From: Geothrix sp.
GTDB lineage: Bacteria; Acidobacteriota; Holophagae; Holophagales; Holophagaceae
Direction: 5' to 3'
Length of the DNA: 9,036 nt
Assembly: GCA_023701165.1 (NCBI GenBank)
Contig: JAMPXL010000024.1
Location: forward strand, 1 to 9,036
Shown here: piece after piece, positions 1-4,859 of the stretch
Layout of the letters: each line of letters starts with the position of its first letter
Numbering within the stretch: position 1 is the first letter of the stretch
Position numbers and translations under genes: made by a program
The notes under the pieces: model-generated
What the model was told of the DNA's origin: nothing
Seen by the model: only the letters and a program-made list of their open reading frames with translations
Databases searched by the model: none

Positions 1-1
1 C

Positions 2-55
2 GAAGGCGGCATCCGGTTCACGGGCTGGCGCCGCGCCTTGGGGGCCGTGGGCTGA
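2..55 (+). CDS. C-terminal end of an unidentified upstream protein (partial)
   Basis: The frame starting at base 2 reads 17 codons, EGGIRFTGWRRALGAVG, to a TGA at 53-55. It is open to the left edge, has the same G/C-rich third-position bias as the neighbouring genes, and stops 23 bases before the transporter start, which suits the end of a co-directional gene. Seventeen residues are too few to assign a family. A chance open frame cannot be excluded. Confidence 0.35.
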   Translation, partial: EGGIRFTGWRRALGAVG

Positions 56-64
56 CCCGGCCGT

Positions 65-77
65 GGTCCAATGGACC
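65..77. promoter_or_regulatory. Small perfect inverted repeat where the transporter ribosome binding site should be
   Basis: GGTCCA-A-TGGACC is a perfect 6-base inverted repeat around one central base, ending one base before the ATG at 79. No GGAGG-like sequence is visible between the upstream stop and this ATG, so the repeat occupies the usual ribosome binding site position. It could be an operator half-pair or coincidence in GC-rich DNA. It shares GGTC/GACC with the repeats upstream of hydG. Confidence 0.22.
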
Positions 78-78
78 C

Positions 79-948
79 ATGACTGGACATGGCAACAGCG
101 TGCGGGGCGCAGCCCTGGTGGCCCTGGCGGCCCTGCTCTGGAGCTCCAGCGGGCTCTTCATCAAGGTGCTCCCCCTGAGCGCGCTCCAGATCGCCTTCGC
201 CCGCAGCCTGGTGGCGGCCCTTACCATCGCCCTGGTGGTGAAGCTCCGGGGCGGGCGGCCCTTCCCCCGGCCCGATGCCCTGTCCTGGGCCTGCGCCCTC
301 ACCTACGCCGGCGTGCTCATCTTCTTCGTGGCCGCCACCAAGCTCACCACCGCGGCCAACGCGATCTTCCTCCAGTTCTCCGCCACCATCTACCTGGTCT
401 TCCTGGAGCCGTGGCTGGCCGGGCGGCGCGTGGCGGGCCGGGATCTTGTGGCGGTGGCGGTCTGCCTTGGGGCCATGGGCCTCTTCTTCATCGGAAAACT
501 GGGCGCGGGCACCCTCACCGGCAACCTCCTCGGCATGGCCTCGGGCCTCTGCCTGGCCCTCTTCTCCCTCACCCTCAAGCTGCAGCGGGACCGGCGGTCC
601 GGGGTGGATCCCATCGGCGCCATCATCCTCGGGAACCTGCTGGTGGCGGTCCTTTGCGCGCCCATGGCCCTGCGGGGTTTCCAGCCCAGCCTGGGCCAGG
701 CGGGCATCCTCCTCTACCTGGGCGTCTTCCAGATCGGCATCGCCTACCTGTTCTTCAACGCGGGCATGAAGCACCTCTCGGCCACCGCCGCGGTGGTGAC
801 CGGAACGCTCGAAGCCGTCCTCAACCCCATCTGGGTGTTCCTGGGGATCGGTGAGCGGCCCTCGGCCTGGGCCCTGCTGGGGGGCACGCTGATCCTCGGC
901 ACCATCGCCTGGTACAGCCTGCCGCCGCGGAGGCCGGCCCGGTTGTGA
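79..948 (+). CDS. EamA/DMT-family transporter, ten predicted membrane helices
   Basis: The 289-residue product is almost entirely hydrophobic, with about ten membrane segments (roughly 8-25, 34-53, 68-88, 94-115, 122-139, 145-167, 178-197, 207-227, 233-257 and 262-281). This is the two-times-five-helix layout of the drug/metabolite transporter superfamily with two EamA repeats. Family-like features are the N-terminal LLWSSSGLFIK stretch and the second-repeat segment with QIGIAYLFFNAGMK followed by TGTLEAVLNPIW. Proteins of this family are inner-membrane exporters or permeases for metabolites or amino acids; the substrate cannot be told from sequence. ATG 79 is chosen because the protein then begins directly at the first helix, though no good ribosome binding site precedes it. 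It lies upstream of the hydrogenase genes on the same strand, 85 bases from hydG, and nothing suggests a shared function. Confidence 0.9.
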   Translation: MTGHGNSVRGAALVALAALLWSSSGLFIKVLPLSALQIAFARSLVAALTIALVVKLRGGRPFPRPDALSWACALTYAGVLIFFVAATKLTTAANAIFLQFSATIYLVFLEPWLAGRRVAGRDLVAVAVCLGAMGLFFIGKLGAGTLTGNLLGMASGLCLALFSLTLKLQRDRRSGVDPIGAIILGNLLVAVLCAPMALRGFQPSLGQAGILLYLGVFQIGIAYLFFNAGMKHLSATAAVVTGTLEAVLNPIWVFLGIGERPSAWALLGGTLILGTIAWYSLPPRRPARL

Positions 949-976
949 CCAAGGTCCGGCCCCCGGGGGGTGGTCA
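946..976 (+). promoter_or_regulatory. Possible hairpin beginning at the transporter stop codon
   Basis: TGACCA at 946-951 (which includes the stop codon) is perfectly complementary in inverted orientation to TGGTCA at 971-976. The bases between contain a run of C (960-964) followed by a run of G (965-970) that can extend the stem after an internal bulge. No T-tract follows, so it is not a standard intrinsic terminator. Its right arm shares bases 972-976 with the neighbouring inverted repeat at 972-986, so the two structures would be mutually exclusive in RNA. Confidence 0.25.
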
Positions 977-999
977 TAAGATGACCTAAGGGTTATGTT
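971..999 (+). promoter_or_regulatory. Weak candidate promoter for hydG
   Basis: TGGTCA at 971-976 matches 4 of 6 bases of the -35 consensus, and TATGTT at 994-999 matches 4 of 6 of the -10 consensus, with a 17-base spacer. This is the AT-richest short stretch between the transporter and hydG, and transcription from it would start near 1006, upstream of the hydG ribosome binding site. The match is modest and the housekeeping consensus of this organism is unknown. The inverted repeat at 972-986 would overlap the -35 box and spacer, a typical place for a repressor. Confidence 0.28.
972..986. promoter_or_regulatory. Perfect 15-base inverted repeat upstream of hydG, candidate operator
   Basis: GGTCAT-AAG-ATGACC has two perfect 6-base arms around a 3-base spacer. 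It sits 48 bases before the chosen hydG start, in non-coding DNA, overlapping a weak promoter. It matches neither the FNR/CRP consensus (TTGAT-N4-ATCAA or TGTGA-N6-TCACA) nor the Rex consensus (TTGTGA-N6-TCACAA). The regulator, if any, is unknown; an RNA hairpin is the alternative reading. Confidence 0.38.
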
Positions 1000-1020
1000 T
1001 TCCGGGCGGCACTCCCCCGC

Positions 1021-1025
1021 GGAGG
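1021..1025 (+). promoter_or_regulatory. Ribosome binding site that decides the hydG start
   Basis: GGAGG lies 8 bases before ATG 1034. The in-frame ATG at 995 has no such sequence in front of it and falls inside the candidate -10 box, so 1034 is preferred. The site can form a small 4-base-pair stem with CTCC at 1012-1015. Confidence 0.7.
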
Positions 1026-1033
1026 TTCTTTCC

Positions 1034-2434
1034 ATGCCCGGCCCCTCGGAATCCTTTCCCCTGGATGCTTTGTCCATCGACCGGCTGCTGGAGGGCCCGC
1101 CCTCAAGCGACCCTGTCCGGGTCCGCGAGATCCTCGCCCGGGCCCGGGGCCTCCAGGGCCTGGCCGAGGCTGACCTGCCGCCCCTGATGGCCCTGCGGGA
1201 CCCCGGCCTGCTGGAGGAGCTCTTCCACACCGCGCGCTGGGTGAAGGAGGCGATCTACGGGCGGCGCATCGTCCTCTTCGCGCCCCTCTACGTGTCCAAC
1301 CTCTGCGGGAACGAGTGCCTCTACTGCGCCTTCCGGGCCTCCAACCGCACGCTGCCCCGCCGCGCCCTGGCCGAGGCCGAGATCGCCGCGGAGGTCCGCC
1401 ACCTCCTGGCCCAGGGGCACAAGCGGGTGGTGCTGGTGGCCGGCGAGGCCTATCCCGAGGAGGGCCTGGACTACATCCTGAAGGCCATCCGCACCGTGTA
1501 TGACACCCGCGAGGGCGCCGACAGCATCCGCCGGGTGAACGTGAACATCGCCCCCCTGGAAGTGGACCAGTTCCGGCGGCTGGGCGAGGCCGAGATCGGC
1601 ACCTACCAGCTCTTCCAGGAGACCTACCACCGGGAGACCTACACCCGGATGCACCCGCGCGGCCTCAAGGCCGACTTCGACTGGCGCCTGGGCTGCATGG
1701 ACCGCGCCATGCTGGCGGGCATCGAGGACGTGGGCATCGGCGCCCTCTTTGGCCTGCACGACTGGCGCTTCGAGCTGCTGGCCCTCCTGCGCCACGCCCG
1801 GCACCTGGAACAGCGCTTCGGCTGCGGCCCCCACACCCTCAGCGTGCCCCGCATCGAGCCCGCCGCCGGTTCCGCAACCAGCGCGACCCCGCCTTTCGCG
1901 GTGACGGACGCCGACTTCCGGAAGCTCGTCGCCATCCTGCGCCTCGCGGTGCCCTACACGGGCCTGATCCTCAGCACCCGGGAGCGCCCCGAGGTGCGGC
2001 GCGAGGCCCTCCAGCTGGGCATCAGCCAGATCAGCGCCGGCAGCCGCACCAACCCCGGCGGCTACGGGAAGGACGACCGGGCGGATGAAGGCGCCCAGTT
2101 CTCCCTGGGCGACCACCGCGGCCTGGACGAGGTGGTGCGCGACCTGGCGGAATCGGGCTTCATCCCCAGCTTCTGCACCGGCTGCTACCGCATGGGGCGC
2201 ACGGGCGCCGATTTCATGGACCTGGCCCGGCCCGGCGAGATCAAGCTCCACTGCCAGCCCAACGCCCTGTCCACCCTCCAGGAGTTCCTGGAGGACCACG
2301 CCAGCCCCGCCACCCGGGAGGCCGGCCGCATCCTCGTGCGCGACAGCCTGGCAGGCATGGAGGGCCGCGCCCGGGCCCGGGCCGAAGCCATGCTGGCCCA
2401 GGTGGCCGCCGGCCGCCGCGATGTGTTCTGCTGA
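1034..2434 (+). CDS. hydG: [FeFe]-hydrogenase maturase HydG, radical SAM tyrosine lyase
   Basis: HydG uses radical SAM chemistry to cleave tyrosine into p-cresol and dehydroglycine, releases CO and cyanide from it, and assembles an Fe(CO)2(CN) cysteine synthon for the H-cluster. The 466-residue product is full length for the family. The radical SAM motif CGNECLYC gives C91, C95 and C98 (CX3CX2C). Near the C-terminus C381, C384 and C407 form exactly the CX2CX22C motif that binds the auxiliary cluster and distinguishes HydG from HydE and ThiH-like enzymes; the stretch FCTGCYRMGRTGADFM is typical. All six cluster cysteines are present, so it should be active. The start is ATG 1034 with GGAGG 8 bases upstream; ATG 995 would add 13 residues. 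It is the first maturase in the run, 13 bases before hydF. Confidence 0.94.
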   Translation: MPGPSESFPLDALSIDRLLEGPPSSDPVRVREILARARGLQGLAEADLPPLMALRDPGLLEELFHTARWVKEAIYGRRIVLFAPLYVSNLCGNECLYCAFRASNRTLPRRALAEAEIAAEVRHLLAQGHKRVVLVAGEAYPEEGLDYILKAIRTVYDTREGADSIRRVNVNIAPLEVDQFRRLGEAEIGTYQLFQETYHRETYTRMHPRGLKADFDWRLGCMDRAMLAGIEDVGIGALFGLHDWRFELLALLRHARHLEQRFGCGPHTLSVPRIEPAAGSATSATPPFAVTDADFRKLVAILRLAVPYTGLILSTRERPEVRREALQLGISQISAGSRTNPGGYGKDDRADEGAQFSLGDHRGLDEVVRDLAESGFIPSFCTGCYRMGRTGADFMDLARPGEIKLHCQPNALSTLQEFLEDHASPATREAGRILVRDSLAGMEGRARARAEAMLAQVAAGRRDVFC

Positions 2435-2447
2435 CCCAGGGGATCCC

Positions 2448-3668
2448 ATGCAACCCGCCCCCCGCACCCTCCGCCTGCACATCGGCCTCTTCGGCCGGCG
2501 CAACGTGGGCAAGTCCTCGCTGCTGAACGCCCTCACCCGCCAGGCCGTGTCCCTGGTCTCGCCGGAAGCCGGCACCACCACGGATCCCGTGGAGAAGCCC
2601 ATGGAGCTGCGGCCCTTCGGCCCTGTGCTCTTCGTGGACACCGCGGGCCTGGACGACGAGGGGGCCCTGGGCCTCCAGCGCGTGGCCCGCAGCCGGGCCG
2701 TCCTCGACCGCACGGACCTGGCCCTGCTCGTGGCCGAGGCCAGCGCCTGGGGGCCCTTCGAAGAGGCCCTCCTGGCCGAGCTGGAGGGCCGGGGACTGCC
2801 CGTGGTGGTGGCCCTGAACAAGGCGGATCTGGCGGGCCCCGATGAGCTTCTGCGGGCCAGCCTCCAGGCCCGGGGCGCCGCGGCGGTGCCCCTCTCCGCC
2901 ACCACGGGCGAGGGCCTGGACACCCTGCGGGAGGCCCTGCTGCGGGCTGCGCCGGAGGGCTTCCTGGAATCGCGGCAGCTGCTCTCCGACCTGGTGCCCG
3001 CCGGGGCGGTGGCGGTGCTGGTCATGCCCATCGATGCGGAGGCCCCCAAGGGCCGCCTCATCCTGCCCCAGGTCATGGCCGTCCGCGACCTGCTGGACGG
3101 CCACGCCCTGGCCCTGGTGGTGCAGGAGGCCGAGCTGCCCGCGGCCCTGGCGGCCCTGAAGCGCCCGCCGGCCCTGGTGGTCACCGATTCCCAGGCCTTC
3201 CAGGGCGTGGCGGCCCAGGTGCCTGAGGCGGTGCCCCTGACCTCCTTCAGCATCCTCCTCAGCCGCTTCCACGGCGACCTGGAGGCCCAGGTGCGCGGCA
3301 CCCTCGCCGTGGGCGGCCTGCAGGGCGGCGACCGGGTGCTGGTGGCCGAGGGCTGCACCCACCACCCGGGCGACGAGGACATCGGCCGGGTGAAGCTCCC
3401 CCGCTGGCTAGAGGCCAAGGCGGGCGCCCCCCTGCGCTTCGAGCACGTGCAGGGCCGGGATTTCCCGGCGGACCTTTCGCCCTACGCCCTGGTGGTCCAC
3501 TGCGGGAACTGCATGGGCCACCGCCGCGAGATGCTGGCCCGCATCCAGCGCTGCGAGGCCGCGGGCGTGCCCATCACCAACTACGGCCTGGCCATCGCCC
3601 AGGCCAAGGGCATCCTCGAGCGGGCCCTGCGCCCCTTCTCCAAGTCCATGGAGGTCCTCCATGGCTGA
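2448..3668 (+). CDS. hydF: [FeFe]-hydrogenase maturase HydF, GTPase scaffold
   Basis: HydF is the cytoplasmic GTPase and Fe-S scaffold on which the diiron subcluster is finished before transfer to HydA. The 406-residue product has the GTPase motifs in order: P-loop GRRNVGKS at 16-23, a TTT switch region at 43-45, DTAG at 64-67, NKAD at 124-127 and a G5-like SATTGEG shortly after. A middle dimerisation region follows. The cluster motif is C303-T-H305, then 45 residues, then H351-C352-x-x-C355, matching the HydF pattern CxH...HCxxC, so all three cluster cysteines are present. The frame is open further upstream to 2085, but that part overlaps hydG and does not resemble HydF; ATG 2448 has AGGGGA at 2438-2443 and begins just before the P-loop. 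That ribosome binding site overlaps the palindrome GGGATCCC at 2440-2447. The end overlaps hydE by 8 bases. Confidence 0.95.
   Translation: MQPAPRTLRLHIGLFGRRNVGKSSLLNALTRQAVSLVSPEAGTTTDPVEKPMELRPFGPVLFVDTAGLDDEGALGLQRVARSRAVLDRTDLALLVAEASAWGPFEEALLAELEGRGLPVVVALNKADLAGPDELLRASLQARGAAAVPLSATTGEGLDTLREALLRAAPEGFLESRQLLSDLVPAGAVAVLVMPIDAEAPKGRLILPQVMAVRDLLDGHALALVVQEAELPAALAALKRPPALVVTDSQAFQGVAAQVPEAVPLTSFSILLSRFHGDLEAQVRGTLAVGGLQGGDRVLVAEGCTHHPGDEDIGRVKLPRWLEAKAGAPLRFEHVQGRDFPADLSPYALVVHCGNCMGHRREMLARIQRCEAAGVPITNYGLAIAQAKGILERALRPFSKSMEVLHG
3646..3664 (+). promoter_or_regulatory. 19-base palindrome covering the hydE ribosome binding site and start codon
   Basis: CCATGGAGGTCCTCCATGG has perfect 9-base arms around the central T at 3655. 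It contains the hydE ribosome binding site GGAGG (3650-3654, 6 bases before the ATG) and the hydE start codon (3661-3663), and lies in the last codons of hydF. In mRNA it could fold as an 8-base-pair stem with a 3-base loop that hides both signals until a ribosome finishing hydF opens it. This would couple HydE synthesis to HydF. Part of the symmetry is forced by codons of both overlapping genes, so chance is possible. Confidence 0.5.
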
Positions 3669-4752
3669 ACTCGGACATGCCGAGGTGAAGGCCTGGCTGG
3701 TCGAGAGGGATCCCGCGGCCCTGGAGGGCCTCTGGGCCGAGGCCGACCGGGTGCGGCGCGAGCGCGTGGGCGACGCGGTCCACCTCCGCGGCCTCATCGA
3801 GGCGTCCAACCACTGCGTGCGCGCCTGCCACTACTGCGGCCTGCGGGCCCCCTCCCGCCTGGACCGCTACCGCATGACGCCGGAGGAGATCCTCGAGGCC
3901 GCCCGGGAGGCCCGGCGCCTGGGCTACGGCAGCGTCGTCATCCAGGCCGGCGAGGATCCGGGCCTGACGGAAGGCCTCGTCGCCGAGGCCATCCGCGCCA
4001 TCAAGGCGGACACGCCCCTGGCCATCACCCTCTCCCTGGGCGAGCGCAGCGACGCGGAGTTGACGACCTGGAAAGCCGCGGGCGCGGATCGCTACCTGCT
4101 GCGCTTCGAAACCAGCGACCCGGACCTCTACCACCTCATCCACCCGGACCTGCCGGGCCGGGCCGGTGATCAGGCCAGAGACCGCTTCGCCCAGCTCCGG
4201 CGCATGCGGGCCATGGGCTACGAGATCGGCAGCGGCGTGATGGTGGGCATCCCCGGCCAGACCTGGGACACCCTGGCCTCGGACCTCCTCTGCTTCCGCG
4301 AATTCGACCTGGACATGATCGGCGTGGGGCCCTTCCTCCCCAGCCCCCGCACGCCCATGGGCGGCCCGGACGCCGCCGCCTACCTGGCGCCCCGCGGCCA
4401 GGTGCCCAACGACGAGCTCACCACCCTGAAGGCCGTGGCCCTGACGCGCCTGCTCTGCCCCGCGGCCAACATCCCCAGCACCACGGCCCTGGCCACCCTC
4501 GACCGGGAGCAGGGCCGGGAGCTGGCCCTCCAGCGAGGAGCCAACGTGGTGATGCCCAACGTGACGCCCCTGGCCTACCGCGTCCGCTACGAGATCTACC
4601 CAGGCAAGGCCTGCGTGAACGAGACCGCCGCGGCCTGCCAGGGCTGCCTGGAGGGGCGCATCCGTAGCCTGGGAAGGCAGGTGGGACGGGGCCCCGGGGG
4701 TCGCGTCAATACAGAGTGTCAAGAATCCGCAACTTCCGCTTTTTATCGTTGA
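3661..4752 (+). CDS. hydE: [FeFe]-hydrogenase maturase HydE, radical SAM enzyme
   Basis: HydE is a radical SAM enzyme of the biotin synthase-like group that acts on the HydG-made iron synthon on the way to the diiron site. The 363-residue product has the radical SAM motif CVRACHYC with C52, C56 and C59 (CX3CX2C), followed by GLRAPS, typical of HydE. A second cysteine set near the C-terminus, C318, C326 and C329 (CX7CX2C), matches the position of the optional auxiliary cluster known from Thermotoga HydE; many HydE proteins lack it. The start at 3661 overlaps hydF by 8 bases and has GGAGG 6 bases before it, inside a palindrome. The last 15 or so residues (from about V349, ending SAFYR) look unlike the rest of the protein and use AT-richer, rarer codons, suggesting a poorly conserved tail that also carries regulatory DNA. 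Confidence 0.95.
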   Translation: MAELGHAEVKAWLVERDPAALEGLWAEADRVRRERVGDAVHLRGLIEASNHCVRACHYCGLRAPSRLDRYRMTPEEILEAAREARRLGYGSVVIQAGEDPGLTEGLVAEAIRAIKADTPLAITLSLGERSDAELTTWKAAGADRYLLRFETSDPDLYHLIHPDLPGRAGDQARDRFAQLRRMRAMGYEIGSGVMVGIPGQTWDTLASDLLCFREFDLDMIGVGPFLPSPRTPMGGPDAAAYLAPRGQVPNDELTTLKAVALTRLLCPAANIPSTTALATLDREQGRELALQRGANVVMPNVTPLAYRVRYEIYPGKACVNETAAACQGCLEGRIRSLGRQVGRGPGGRVNTECQESATSAFYR

Positions 4753-4777
4753 CCGATAGATCATCAATCAGCAGACT
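4744..4777 (+). promoter_or_regulatory. AT-richer patch with inverted repeat and weak promoter candidate before hydB
   Basis: From about 4705 to 4780 the DNA is clearly less GC-rich than its surroundings. TATCG-TTGAC-CGATA at 4744-4758 is a perfect inverted repeat (5-base arms, 5-base spacer) centred on the hydE stop codon. TTGACC at 4749-4754 matches 5 of 6 bases of a -35 box, but the best -10 at 17 bases (CAGACT, 4772-4777) matches only 3 of 6. Together with the 107-base gap this suggests a second, regulated transcription start for hydBAC. The exact boxes are uncertain, and no T-tract terminator was seen after hydE. Confidence 0.3.
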
Positions 4778-4829
4778 CCCAGCATCCGATGCGTCCGCCG
4801 GGCCCCTCCGCGCCGCTTCTTTGAATCCG

Positions 4830-4852
4830 CCTGCGCCCGCGCGGGCGGCAGG
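4830..4852 (+). promoter_or_regulatory. Strong hairpin that reaches into the hydB ribosome binding site
   Basis: CCTGC (4830-4834) plus GCCC (4835-4838) pair with GGGC (4843-4846) and GCAGG (4848-4852), with a GCGC loop and one bulged G at 4847. This gives nine base pairs, nearly all G-C. The 3' arm includes the first three bases of the hydB ribosome binding site AGGAG (4850-4854). If it folds in mRNA it would reduce HydB translation unless opened by a ribosome, protein or RNA. Confidence 0.42.
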
Positions 4853-4859
4853 AGATCCC

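Noticed and set aside
79..948. Functional link between the EamA transporter and hydrogenase maturation
   Set aside because: Only proximity supports it; family members have diverse metabolite substrates and an 85-base gap with its own signals separates it from hydG.
943..960. Rex-like redox operator TTGTGA upstream of hydG
   Set aside because: Only the left half-site TTGTGA (943-948) is present, overlapping the transporter's last codon and stop; the right half TCACAA is missing.
946..990. Intrinsic terminator after the transporter gene
   Set aside because: A stem can be drawn but no T-tract follows it, so rho-independent termination is not supported.
995..1033. Earlier HydG start at ATG 995
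   Set aside because: No ribosome binding site upstream and the ATG falls in the candidate -10 box; GGAGG at 1021-1025 points to ATG 1034.
2085..2447. Extension of HydF upstream within hydG
   Set aside because: The extra 121 residues are an out-of-frame reading of hydG; HydF proteins start just before the P-loop, as with ATG 2448.
1103..3418. Long minus-strand open frame (771 codons) antisense to hydG and hydF
   Set aside because: Same GC-driven shadow; Arg/Ser/Ala-rich without domain features and fully overlapping two well-supported genes.
4716..4859. Extension of HydB upstream to a GTG at 4716
   Set aside because: The 48 added residues are low in similarity to any HydB, overlap the hydE end and the hairpin, and the GTG lacks a ribosome binding site, while ATG 4860 has AGGAG at 5 bases.
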